Source: an uncultured Candidatus Saccharibacteria bacterium (GTDB taxonomy: Bacteria > Patescibacteriota > Saccharimonadia > Saccharimonadales > Saccharimonadaceae). Taken from it: a DNA stretch of 64,000 nucleotides. The position numbers were made by a program, and so were the translations under genes. The notes below the pieces were generated by a model. The model had not been told where the DNA came from. It saw only the letters and a list, made by a program, of their open reading frames with translations, and ran no database searches. The stretch's first letter is position 1, and each line of letters starts with the position of its first letter. Shown here in pieces: positions 44,363-53,255 of this stretch. The stretch is taken from contig CARYFM010000005.1 of NCBI GenBank assembly GCA_949101405.1, positions 1-64,000 on the forward strand. The letters are read 5' to 3'.

Positions 44363-45501
44363 AATCCCAGGTGTATTTAGATTATGCCGCCACTTCACCA
44401 TTGCTTCCGGAGGTGAAAGCGGCGATGATAGACGCTATGGATAGAGGTTACGGCAATGCCTCAGCTCTACATAGTACTGGACATGACGCTGCACAAGCTA
44501 TCGAAAGTGCACGAACTGCGGTAGCCAGATTAATAAATGCCGATCCGGCAGAAATCATTTTTACTTCTGGTGGGTCTGAGGCCAATAATGCTGTTGCTGA
44601 GACCTTCCGTGATCGGGTTGTGGCTATAAGTGCAGTTGAGCATCCGTCAGTCATAGAATCAATGCGTGCTCGTGCTAGGAGTTGCAAAGTAATTCCAGTA
44701 GACAAAGTGGGCAGAGTAAATCCAGAAAATGTGCCTACCGATGTTGATTTGGTATCGATAATGTTGGCGAATAATGAGCTCGGTACCATCGAGCCAGTAG
44801 CAGATATTGTAAAACGTTGTAAAAAATACAACACGTTCGTGCACACAGATGCAACTCAGGCTATAGGCAAGATAAAAGTTGATGTTAAGGCTTTGGGAGT
44901 AGACTATCTTACGCTTTCGGCTCACAAAATTGGTGGCCCAATTGGTATAGGCGCGCTCTATGTCCGTCAAGGCGCACCTTACAAGCCACTGATTTTAGGA
45001 GGACATCAAGAAAAACGCCGTCGCGCTGGTACTAGTAATACCTTAGGAATTGTTGGATTGGGCGCAGCCATGCAATATGCTTGGGATAATTGGACTTGCA
45101 AAACCTTTTCAAACCAAGTCCGTGAATTGCGTGATAGGCTGCGTGATGGTATTCTGCAAACTGTACCATATAGCAGTTGCAATAGCCCCAAAGAGGAATG
45201 TCTACCTAATATCCTCAATATGAGCTTTCGGGCGGCTGAAGGAGAATCAATTCAATTATATCTAGACGCTGAAGGGATCATGGTGTCGACTGGCTCAGCC
45301 TGTGCCGCCGGTGATATTAAGCCCAGTCATGTATTAATGGCTACAGCCGGTGACGCTGAGATTGCTCATAGTAGTATTCGTTTTTCTCTGGGGCTTGATA
45401 CTACAGAGGCGGATATAAAGCGGGTTTTGGCAATTCTACCAGACATTATCAAGCGTCTGCAGGGGATAAGCACTATTAAAGTTGAGGAGCAATATGACTG
45501 A
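44359..45501 (+). CDS. iscS: Cysteine desulfurase (IscS/NifS)
   Basis: 380 residues. PLP enzyme that removes sulfur from cysteine and passes it to the scaffold IscU. Blocks YLDYAATSPLLPEV (N-term), FTSGGSEANNAV, HTDATQAIGKIKVD, the PLP lysine in LSAHKIGGPIG (Lys190), and STGSACAAGD (catalytic Cys315). GSACAAGD is the short-loop IscS style. It has no own promoter and is coupled to the microprotein. The following gene, iscU, overlaps by eight bases. Confidence 0.94.
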   Translation: MKSQVYLDYAATSPLLPEVKAAMIDAMDRGYGNASALHSTGHDAAQAIESARTAVARLINADPAEIIFTSGGSEANNAVAETFRDRVVAISAVEHPSVIESMRARARSCKVIPVDKVGRVNPENVPTDVDLVSIMLANNELGTIEPVADIVKRCKKYNTFVHTDATQAIGKIKVDVKALGVDYLTLSAHKIGGPIGIGALYVRQGAPYKPLILGGHQEKRRRAGTSNTLGIVGLGAAMQYAWDNWTCKTFSNQVRELRDRLRDGILQTVPYSSCNSPKEECLPNILNMSFRAAEGESIQLYLDAEGIMVSTGSACAAGDIKPSHVLMATAGDAEIAHSSIRFSLGLDTTEADIKRVLAILPDIIKRLQGISTIKVEEQYD

Positions 45502-45892
45502 ATCGGCTAGCTGGATTTATTCTGATATTGTAAAAGAGCATTTCTTAAATCCACGTAATTTTCTAATGGGCGATGAAACTAAATATCAGGCTGATGCTGT
45601 GGGGGTTGTAGGCAATCCAGTCTGTGGTGACCAAATGAAAATGTTCATCCAAGTGCAAGATGAAAGAATTACTGATATAAAGTGGAAAACCTATGGATGT
45701 GCTAGTGCTATTGCTTCTACATCAGCATTGTCCGAGTTAGCCAAAGGTAAAACACTAAACGAAGCTTTACGGATTGGCCCAGAAGAAATCGCAATTTACC
45801 TCGGTGGCCTACCTAAACATAAATTTCATTGTTCGGTGTTGGGGCACGAGGCTCTAGCCGCAGCCATTGAAAATTTCCGACAGAAGGCGTAA
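45494..45892 (+). CDS. iscU: Fe-S cluster scaffold IscU
   Basis: 132 residues. IscU/NifU N-terminal domain with three cluster cysteines: GNPVCGDQM, YGCASAIASTS and HCSVLG. The protein builds 2Fe-2S/4Fe-4S clusters from sulfur given by IscS. The ATG at 45494 is chosen over 45482: it has a GAGGAG RBS and begins the fold. Overlaps iscS by eight bases. Fe-S supply fits the many radical enzymes here (NrdG, radical SAM protein). Confidence 0.93.
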   Translation: MTESASWIYSDIVKEHFLNPRNFLMGDETKYQADAVGVVGNPVCGDQMKMFIQVQDERITDIKWKTYGCASAIASTSALSELAKGKTLNEALRIGPEEIAIYLGGLPKHKFHCSVLGHEALAAAIENFRQKA

Positions 45893-45895
45893 AAT
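45867..45895 (+). promoter_or_regulatory. Promoter of the next gene inside iscU end (leaderless)
   Basis: TTGAAA (45867-45872), 17-bp spacer, TAAAAT (45890-45895), six bases before the ATG at 45902. The -35 lies inside iscU. Confidence 0.65.
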
Positions 45896-45901
45896 TAGCT
45901 T

Positions 45902-46891
45902 ATGGCTACAATGCGTTTTTGGCTTTCGTTTGGTTACCGGTTGTTGGCGGGGATTATTACTGGCGTTGTATTGTGGGCGCAGTTTGATTCTCTAGGTCTA
46001 AACGCTTGGCGTCTTCTAGAGACCTGGATACTGTTTTGCGCAACGCTTTATTTCTTGTTCTCTGCAGTTATTAGCTGGTTTCGGCGCAAACAACCGTTTC
46101 CCCAGGCAGCATTTTGTCCACTTTGGCAAGGTGTAATTTTAGTGAGTGGCATTTGCTTAGCAATTTTGTGGCTATTTTGTCAGGCTAATCAGCTAGTCTG
46201 GCTCGGTACGTCCACGGCTATTATCTATATCTCGGCTTTTTTGACGCCGGCGCTAATCGTAGTCGACTGGCTTTTCTTCTCCAAAAAAGGCGGCTGGAGT
46301 TGGAGTTACCCGTTTTATTGGTTGGGAATAATAATTAGTTATTGCTGTATTGTCTTACTGACAGCTAGCACTTTTTCTGGTCGGGAAGATTGGGTATATC
46401 CATATTTCATGTTGAATTATCCAGCAACTGGTTTTGATTTATTATTTTGGTGGACACTGTTGATTTCCGTTATAGTTTTATTGGTAGGTTACGTATTCAT
46501 GCTGTTAGATTATATTGCGAGTGGGCAGGTGCGCCAACATATTGTCCTGCCTAAAATTAAAACAATTATAATTGAGGAGCCGGTAGCGGAGAAGCCAGAG
46601 ATAGACGTGACAGACAAAATTAAGCCTACCGCTCATAAATCGCCCAAGGCGACTACGTTGTCTAAGCCTAAACCTAACCGCAAAAAGCCTCAGATGGATA
46701 TCGTTAAGCCCGTAGAAGGTCTCAAAGACCGCAAGTCAGCTCAAAATTTACACCGTAATAGCAAAAGCAAAGCGGACATTATCGCTGATATTCGTTTACG
46801 GGTTTCCGGTCCTAGCTCCAAAAAGGTTACTTCCGCTCCTCGACGTAGTCAATCGCGTTCAAATAACGCTAAAACTACCAAGAAGTCTTAG
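45902..46891 (+). CDS. Multi-pass membrane protein with basic tail, unknown
   Basis: 329 residues with about six membrane segments in residues 8-205, followed by a strongly basic, disordered cytoplasmic tail of about 110 residues (KPKPNRKKPQ, PRRSQSRSNNAKTTKKS). A basic tail like this suggests contact with nucleic acid or acidic lipid. I do not recognise the family. It has its own leaderless promoter and stands alone. Confidence 0.55.
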   Translation: MATMRFWLSFGYRLLAGIITGVVLWAQFDSLGLNAWRLLETWILFCATLYFLFSAVISWFRRKQPFPQAAFCPLWQGVILVSGICLAILWLFCQANQLVWLGTSTAIIYISAFLTPALIVVDWLFFSKKGGWSWSYPFYWLGIIISYCCIVLLTASTFSGREDWVYPYFMLNYPATGFDLLFWWTLLISVIVLLVGYVFMLLDYIASGQVRQHIVLPKIKTIIIEEPVAEKPEIDVTDKIKPTAHKSPKATTLSKPKPNRKKPQMDIVKPVEGLKDRKSAQNLHRNSKSKADIIADIRLRVSGPSSKKVTSAPRRSQSRSNNAKTTKKS

Positions 46892-46975
46892 CTGTCACTA
46901 GGCTGTCACTTTGATTTGCTAGAATGTAATTAATCGGGGCATACCCGAAATTACTAACGCTAATTTGAGGTTACA

Positions 46976-47653
46976 ATGAAAATACTTGAAGTCAAAAATT
47001 TAGTCAAAACCTATGGCAAAGGCGAAAATAAAGTTCGCGCCGTGGATGATATTAGTTTTTCAATAGATGAAGGCGAGTTTGTGGCAATTGTAGGTGCCAG
47101 CGGTTCGGGTAAGTCCACCTTATTACATTTACTGGGTGGAGTGGATCGCCCCACTTCAGGGAAAGTTTTAATTGACGGAAAAGACATCTATGACTTGTCG
47201 GATGATGCACTAGCGATTTTTCGCCGCCGTCAAGTAGGAATTATCTATCAATTCTATAACTTAATTCCGATTTTGAATGTTACGGAGAATATCACTTTGC
47301 CATGCGATTTGGATGGTAAGACTATCCCAAAGAGTCGCTTGAGCGAGTTGCTCAAAACGCTAGGTCTTGAAAATCGTACCACGCATCTGCCCAACCAACT
47401 TTCTGGTGGTCAACAACAGCGCGTCTCGATCGGTCGTGCCTTGATTAATAACCCGGCAATTATCCTAGCTGATGAGCCTACCGGCAATCTTGATTCTAAG
47501 TCTGGCGATGAGATTGTCTCACTGCTCAAACTTTCCAACAAGAAATATCATCAAACCATCATTATCATTACGCACGATCTCGAAATTGCTAACCAGGCAG
47601 ATCGCATTATTACTTTTGAAGATGGCAAAATCATCAAAGACGAGCAGAATTAG
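46976..47653 (+). CDS. ABC transporter ATPase, LolD/MacB type
   Basis: 225 residues. Walker A GASGSGKSTLLHLLGG, Q loop YQFYNLIPILNVTEN, signature LSGGQQQRVSIGRAL, Walker B ILADEPTGNLD, and H loop THDLEIA. LolD/MacB-type ATPases pair with FtsX-fold permeases and drive peptide or lipoprotein movement, not transport through a pore. RBS GAGG precedes the ATG. The permease starts 11 bases downstream. Confidence 0.92.
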   Translation: MKILEVKNLVKTYGKGENKVRAVDDISFSIDEGEFVAIVGASGSGKSTLLHLLGGVDRPTSGKVLIDGKDIYDLSDDALAIFRRRQVGIIYQFYNLIPILNVTENITLPCDLDGKTIPKSRLSELLKTLGLENRTTHLPNQLSGGQQQRVSIGRALINNPAIILADEPTGNLDSKSGDEIVSLLKLSNKKYHQTIIIITHDLEIANQADRIITFEDGKIIKDEQN

Positions 47654-47664
47654 AGGCACCCGAA

Positions 47665-49968
47665 ATGAGAATTTTACAACGGCTAACCCTAGCTAATTTA
47701 AAACAAAACAAACGTCGTACGGCAGTGACTATTATTGGTGTTTTACTCTCGACTGCACTAATTCTAGCGGTAGTAGGAATGGTCACCAGTTTTCAAAAGA
47801 TGATGATCAACTGCACGATTGCTGATTTTGGTGATTTCCATGAAATGTATCAGGAAGTGCCAGTGGACGCACTAAAATACATTGAAGACAATCAGCATGT
47901 TGAAAGCTATTACTATTCAAAGCCAATCACAAAGGGCGACATTGATGAAACAGCTTACTCTCGTTATGAGCTCTATCAGCATGAGCCGTATAATGTTGAA
48001 TATTATGAGAAGCTAGACATATTACCAAGTGATGCTACTGGCACATATAATATATATGTACGCTACGATAATCCAAAAAACTTTGAAGCTAATCGTGAAA
48101 CCATTCAAGCGTCCTTAGAATCTGCCACTGGCAAAAGCATCAACTATCGCACCAACAGTCCTCTCTTACGTTACGAAGCTCAAGTTATGGGCGACGTCGC
48201 TTTGGCTACGCTGTACAGTATGGCCATAATCGTCATTATTATCATCGTGGTAACTAGTATTTTTGTAATTCGTAATAGCTTTAGTATTTCTGCTACCGAA
48301 CGAGCTAGACAATTCGGTATGCTGTCCAGTATTGGAGCTACTCCACGCCAAATTCGCCACAGTGTATACTTTGAAGGATTAGTCATAGGTTTGATTGGCG
48401 TACCGCTAGGAATCTTATTAGGTATTGCTGCAGTGGGCGTTCTAGTTATAGTCGTGAATGTTTTGTTGCAAGGAATGATGCAAGCTGATGTCGAATTCTG
48501 TATGCCGTTTTGGATTTTCCCAGTATCAATTTTCTTAAGCTTTATTACAATTTTCTTCTCCAGTTTGATACCAGCTATTCGTACTGCTCGTATGTCGCCA
48601 ATAGATGCTATCCGCGGTAATCAAGATATCAAGATCAAGGCAAAGAAGCTGCGCACTTCAAAATTGGTCAAAAACGTTTTCGGTATCGGAGGAGTGATTG
48701 CGGATAAGAACCTCAAACGGAGCCGCAAGAAATATCGTACTACCGTGGTTTCAATCGTACTTTCGGTTGCGACTTTCATTGGACTATATAGCTTCATTAG
48801 TTACGGCAAAGATCTTACTGGTATGCAGTTCAGTAATTCTGAGGTAGACTATGCTGTGTCTGGAGCTTCACCTGAATTCTATCAAGAATTGCAAGAAAAG
48901 TTTGGGCTGGAAGACTCGGCCTATTACTTTAATACACGGATTGCTAACATTCAGGTATACGTTATGCAGCAATCGGCTTTTGAAAAATTCGCCAAGAGCG
49001 TAGGTGTACATGAAAAAGATTATAGTCACATCGCCATTATGAATCCCAAAGAGCTACGTCGCCTTGATGATGGCTCCCAACAAATTCGCAACTTTACGGA
49101 TATAAAAGATGGCGGAACGCAAAAAGTAACCGTACAACCATATGGTGAAATACCTGAGAAATGTCGCGAATCTTACACTGATGATACTGGCACGCATTAC
49201 AGCTATGGTTATGAGAGTGAATGTTACTATAAAGCAGTTGGCAACCCTAAAGACGTTGAGCTAACAATTACAAAAGTGATTGACACATGGCCAATCGGCT
49301 ACGATGTCGGTAACTACTGGCCAATGATCTTTGTACCAGAGAATTATTATCGTCGTAATGAGCTTGGCGTCATTGTTGACCAAAAGCAAAGCTATCGTGA
49401 TGACTACCACTATCTCGAAAGTGCCCTCTATGCCGAAAACGTCGAAAATGGTTCAGAGATTTCAGAATATATCGACGGGCAAATTGAGGCTGGCAAAATA
49501 AGTGAAACGGTTACATATCAGGATGTACATGAAACTATGTCGCAAATGCGCCGTATGCACTTGCTAATTTCAATCTTCCTCTATGGGTTTATTATTGTAG
49601 TAACCTTGATTGGTGTTACTAATATCTTTAACACTATTACTACCAACATTGCTCTACGCGCCAAAGAGTTTGCTATGCTTAAGTCTATCGGCATGACTAG
49701 TAAGGAATTTAATCATATGGTGCGCCTTGAGAGTCTAATGTATGCTGGTAAAGCTCTTGTTATTGGTATTCCGCTTGGATTGGTCTTGTCCTACGCATTT
49801 TATCAATCCATTGCGAATTCGGTTGACTTTGGCTGGATAATCCCATGGGTAGCAATTCTCATCTCTATAGTTGCGGTCGGCTTGCTAATTGGCGTGATCA
49901 TGCGCTACTCTGTCAAACAAGTTGAAAAACAGAACATTATTGAGACTATCCGCTCTGAAAATATCTAG
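47665..49968 (+). CDS. FtsX/MacB-type ABC permease
   Basis: 767 residues with two FtsX repeats. N-terminal helix followed by an external domain (residues about 45-165), three helices (SMAIIVIIIIVVTSIFVIR and following), then a second half with an extracellular domain (about 390-620) and three more helices near the C-terminus (IVAVGLLIGVIM). Pairs with the ATPase before it. Systems of this type with a nearby two-component pair often resist antimicrobial peptides (Bce-like); that role is inferred. Confidence 0.85.
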   Translation: MRILQRLTLANLKQNKRRTAVTIIGVLLSTALILAVVGMVTSFQKMMINCTIADFGDFHEMYQEVPVDALKYIEDNQHVESYYYSKPITKGDIDETAYSRYELYQHEPYNVEYYEKLDILPSDATGTYNIYVRYDNPKNFEANRETIQASLESATGKSINYRTNSPLLRYEAQVMGDVALATLYSMAIIVIIIIVVTSIFVIRNSFSISATERARQFGMLSSIGATPRQIRHSVYFEGLVIGLIGVPLGILLGIAAVGVLVIVVNVLLQGMMQADVEFCMPFWIFPVSIFLSFITIFFSSLIPAIRTARMSPIDAIRGNQDIKIKAKKLRTSKLVKNVFGIGGVIADKNLKRSRKKYRTTVVSIVLSVATFIGLYSFISYGKDLTGMQFSNSEVDYAVSGASPEFYQELQEKFGLEDSAYYFNTRIANIQVYVMQQSAFEKFAKSVGVHEKDYSHIAIMNPKELRRLDDGSQQIRNFTDIKDGGTQKVTVQPYGEIPEKCRESYTDDTGTHYSYGYESECYYKAVGNPKDVELTITKVIDTWPIGYDVGNYWPMIFVPENYYRRNELGVIVDQKQSYRDDYHYLESALYAENVENGSEISEYIDGQIEAGKISETVTYQDVHETMSQMRRMHLLISIFLYGFIIVVTLIGVTNIFNTITTNIALRAKEFAMLKSIGMTSKEFNHMVRLESLMYAGKALVIGIPLGLVLSYAFYQSIANSVDFGWIIPWVAILISIVAVGLLIGVIMRYSVKQVEKQNIIETIRSENI

Positions 49969-49974
49969 TATAAT
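49969..49974 (+). promoter_or_regulatory. Leaderless -10 of the response regulator
   Basis: TATAAT, six bases before the ATG at 49981; it overlaps the permease end by one base of spacing only. Confidence 0.6.
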
Positions 49975-49980
49975 ATAGCT

Positions 49981-50649
49981 ATGAAATTACTGCTCGTCGA
50001 AGACAACCCGCTCACCGCTAAAGGTTTGCAATACCTTCTAGAACGTGAGCACTATGATGTTGATGTGGCGAGCAGCTTAGCTGAAGCTGAAGCCAACCTA
50101 GCCATGTACACTTATAAATTAGTATTACTGGATGTTGGTTTACCAGACGGCGATGGTTTCGCCTTGACCGAGACTTTACGTCGTCAGTCTAAAACGGCAA
50201 TTATATTTCTCACTGCCAAAGACGATGAGGCAGATGTCGTGAGGGGGCTAGAGTTGGGCGCAGAAGATTATATTACCAAACCTTTCCGTAATCGTGAACT
50301 ATTGCTGCGTATCCAAAAGGCACTGCGTCCCCAGGCCGCCAGTGTGCAAAAGGTTACAGTTGGTGCACTAAGTCTTGACCATACTGGTACTAGCGTAAGC
50401 GTGGCGGGAAATGAGATTACCTTAAGTGCTGTAGAGCGCCGCCTCTTATCTCGCTTAGTAGAAAATATTGGGCAAGTGGTTACCCGTGAGCAGCTCTTGG
50501 ATGAGATTTATGATGCCTCGGGTAGTATTGTTAATGACAACACGCTCTCGGTCTATCTTAAGCGTTTACGTAAGAAACTCGGCCCTAGCGTGACTATCGA
50601 AACCATCAAAAGCGTCGGTTATCGTTTGCGGGGAGAGACAAATACTTAA
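49981..50649 (+). CDS. OmpR-family response regulator
   Basis: 222 residues. Receiver with EDN acidic pair, phospho-acceptor Asp51 in LLLDVGLPDGDG, Thr in LTAKDDE and Lys in YITKPF, then a winged-helix DNA-binding domain (residues about 125-220, LSAVERRLLSRLVENIG, YLKRLRKKLGP). It likely controls the neighbouring ABC systems. The kinase gene starts immediately after its stop (TAAATG). Confidence 0.92.
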   Translation: MKLLLVEDNPLTAKGLQYLLEREHYDVDVASSLAEAEANLAMYTYKLVLLDVGLPDGDGFALTETLRRQSKTAIIFLTAKDDEADVVRGLELGAEDYITKPFRNRELLLRIQKALRPQAASVQKVTVGALSLDHTGTSVSVAGNEITLSAVERRLLSRLVENIGQVVTREQLLDEIYDASGSIVNDNTLSVYLKRLRKKLGPSVTIETIKSVGYRLRGETNT

Positions 50650-51858
50650 ATGCGCCGACGTGTTTTTAAAATTATTTTGCCGGTGCTATTGATTGGGGCT
50701 GTTGTCGGCATCAGTACTGCCTGGGCATTCAATAATATTAGGTATTCATATCAGCAGACCGCCAATCAGGAGATTATGGCAATTATCGGTGCTGCCGTTA
50801 CTAGTGATGATGAGTTCCAGCTAATTTCCGCTCTGCGTCAAAACAGTCCAGACCAGGTTATGGCTGGTTCCAACTTGCTCAAAAAATATGGCTATCTGCC
50901 AAACGACCAGATTGCAGATAGCGCCAGTAGGCTATTGCATCAATCTATCTTAATTATCAGCTTGGCGATCACCATTATGATTATAGCTGTAGTGGTGTAT
51001 TTTGTTTACTTAGATTGGCGACGTAATCGCCAAATTGCTGAACTAGTGGAATACATTCAAGGCTTAAATAATCGCATTTATGAACTCCACTTGGAGGAAA
51101 ACAGCGAAGATGAACTTTCAATTCTTTCCAACGAATTATATAAAATAATGGTGCTCTTGCGCGAAGCAGCTGATAATCAGCATCATGCCCGCCAGCAGCT
51201 AGAGACGGCCTTGGCTGATATCTCACATCAACTCCGCACCCCACTCACTTCTATGCAAGTAATGGTGGACAATATTTATGATGATTCTAAAATGCCTGCA
51301 ACTGTACGTCAGGATTTTCTGCGTTCGATTAGCCGTCAGGTAGAGTCAATGTCGAGTCTAGTGATGACATTGCTGAATTTGGCAAAATTTGACAATGGAT
51401 CTATTCGTCTACAACAGCTTCCAGTGGAAGCTGGCGAACTCTTGGAGGAAGTTCGCCAAAAGTTAGAAATTCTAGCTGAATTGCGCGGCGTAGAGATTAT
51501 ACTAGCGGGTGATTTGCAAGCTCAGGTGCGAGTGGATCGGCGCTGGCAGGTGGAGGCGCTGACAAATATCGTCAAAAATTGTTTAGAACATAGCCCGGAG
51601 GGGAGCAAAGTTACAATTACCGTCACTAGTAGCCCGTTGTTTTTGCGCCTCAAAATTCAAGACCACGGCGAGGGCATCGCTGTGCAAGATTTACGCCACA
51701 TTTTTGAGCGTTTTTATAAAGCCAAAAATTCTGCGGCTGGCAGCGTGGGCATTGGCCTGGCTTTTGCCAAGACAATTATTGAAGCTGACAATGGCCAAAT
51801 TTCCGTCAAGTCTCAAGAGGGTAAAGGCACCGAGTTCACAGTGACGTATTTTCGGTGA
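50650..51858 (+). CDS. Membrane sensor histidine kinase
   Basis: 402 residues with two membrane helices (about 7-27 and 98-121) and a short external loop of 70 residues. Dimerisation helix with His193 in ADISHQLRTPLTSM; HATPase N box NIVKNCLEHSPEGS, G1 DHGEGI, and GSVGIGLAFAK. A HAMP-like linker lies near 125-165. The small sensor loop is larger than in BceS-type kinases, so the type of signal is open. Pairs with the response regulator before it. Confidence 0.92.
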   Translation: MRRRVFKIILPVLLIGAVVGISTAWAFNNIRYSYQQTANQEIMAIIGAAVTSDDEFQLISALRQNSPDQVMAGSNLLKKYGYLPNDQIADSASRLLHQSILIISLAITIMIIAVVVYFVYLDWRRNRQIAELVEYIQGLNNRIYELHLEENSEDELSILSNELYKIMVLLREAADNQHHARQQLETALADISHQLRTPLTSMQVMVDNIYDDSKMPATVRQDFLRSISRQVESMSSLVMTLLNLAKFDNGSIRLQQLPVEAGELLEEVRQKLEILAELRGVEIILAGDLQAQVRVDRRWQVEALTNIVKNCLEHSPEGSKVTITVTSSPLFLRLKIQDHGEGIAVQDLRHIFERFYKAKNSAAGSVGIGLAFAKTIIEADNGQISVKSQEGKGTEFTVTYFR

Positions 51859-51884
51859 AAGTGTTATAACATACCTTGGCTTTT

Positions 51885-52598
51885 TCAAATCTTAATGGTC
51901 CCCGATTTCCATATTCCGGTCATGGTCATGGCTACTATTGTTGTTAACAATATAACCACTAATCGCCAACTCCAGCCAACTAGCCAAACCGTCATTTGTG
52001 CGCCATAGGCTAGCTCAAAGACTCGTGTGAGTGGAACAGCATAAAGTAGCGATAGTATCGTCATCAGGCCTAACCCAACTATGACTGCTAGTAGGCATAC
52101 TAGAACTCCGAGCATTAACGTGTAGCAACCATAGATTCGTCTTAGATCGTTTAGCGTTGCTCCTTTTGCCTGATATAATTTTCGATTCTTCGTTTCTTGA
52201 CCTAATAGACGCGACAAAGTCATTACAGTGATAAAAAGTGAGACTGTCATCAATATTCCAGCTATAATGGCATAGGTTCGCCATATCTTCTCAAAGGCCA
52301 TATCGATGTTCACTTCATATGCGGTAAACGGAGTTTTGACTGGTACCGCAGCTAAAAATAAGTCTAGCACACTATTCACTTTAACATTGTTGAGAGCTAA
52401 ATCCATTATTTGCCCTGTACCTGGCTCACCTGCCTCTGGTGCTACTTTTCGTACTGCTTGCTCGAGACCCGCGATACCTAGGCCTATTGCCATTATTAAT
52501 CCCAGCACTACACCCATTGTTGATGCTACTAGTGCGTGTCTCCATTTTTTTGCCTTGATCGGAGCAACTCCTAATCGCCAATTATCACACATTTTCAT
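51885..52598 (-). CDS. Short FtsX-like permease subunit
   Basis: 237 residues: one N-terminal helix, a short external region, then three C-terminal helices (about residues 105-130, 160-185, 205-230), the layout of a single FtsX/DUF-type half permease. Contains the loop GQETKNRKLYQAKGATLNDL, which resembles the coupling segment between helices. It overlaps nothing but starts one base after the ATPase stop. With the 450-residue permease it would form a heterodimer (inference). Confidence 0.7.
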   Translation of the reverse strand: MKMCDNWRLGVAPIKAKKWRHALVASTMGVVLGLIMAIGLGIAGLEQAVRKVAPEAGEPGTGQIMDLALNNVKVNSVLDLFLAAVPVKTPFTAYEVNIDMAFEKIWRTYAIIAGILMTVSLFITVMTLSRLLGQETKNRKLYQAKGATLNDLRRIYGCYTLMLGVLVCLLAVIVGLGLMTILSLLYAVPLTRVFELAYGAQMTVWLVGWSWRLVVILLTTIVAMTMTGIWKSGTIKI

Positions 52599-53255
52599 TT
52601 ATGCCACCCAAACTTTTCCATCTGCTACATTGATAATTTGTTCAGCATATCTTTCTATGCGTTCATCATGGCTCGCTATAATCACGGTCACTCCTATCTG
52701 CTGTACATCCCTTAACACCTCTAGTACTTTCTGTATGCTCTGTGAATCCAAATTATTAGTTGGTTCGTCTGCTAAAATGACCTCTGGCTCCATAAATAAT
52801 GCTTGTGCTACGCACACTCTTTCCGCTTGTCCACCAGAGATCCCTGCTGGTAAACCATTAATTACTTCGGTAATACCAAGCTGTTTTGCTAGTTCTTCAA
52901 CTCGCTCGTGTCGTTTACTAGGAGGTATGTTAGCAAAAACCCCTGCTAGCTCAATATTTTCCGCTACCGTTAGCTGTGGCTGCAGATAAAACCCCTGAAA
53001 AATAAACCCAACTTTTTTACGAAAGAACTCCGTTCGTACTTTCCCATGTAGCTTAGCTACATTTTGCTCATCAATCAAAATTTCGCCACTACTAGGCCTA
53101 TCAATCCCGCCGATAATGTTTAGTAAGGTAGTTTTTCCAGCTCCACTTAATCCCCGGAGCATGACAAAAGTCCCTCGGTTAATTTGTAGATTCACATCTT
53201 CAAAAATCAACTTTTTCTGATAACTTTTACTAACATTTTTTAACTCGATTGACAT
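52599..53255 (-). CDS. ABC transporter ATPase, LolD/FtsE type
   Basis: 218 residues. Walker A RGLSGAGKTTLLNIIGG, Q loop IFQGFYLQPQLTV, signature ISGGQAERVCVAQ, Walker B ILADEPTNNLD, H loop ASHDERI. The signature GGQAERV deviates from GGQQQRV. Its stop is adjacent to the small permease start; its start overlaps the large permease stop by one base. Confidence 0.9.
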   Translation of the reverse strand: MSIELKNVSKSYQKKLIFEDVNLQINRGTFVMLRGLSGAGKTTLLNIIGGIDRPSSGEILIDEQNVAKLHGKVRTEFFRKKVGFIFQGFYLQPQLTVAENIELAGVFANIPPSKRHERVEELAKQLGITEVINGLPAGISGGQAERVCVAQALFMEPEVILADEPTNNLDSQSIQKVLEVLRDVQQIGVTVIIASHDERIERYAEQIINVADGKVWVA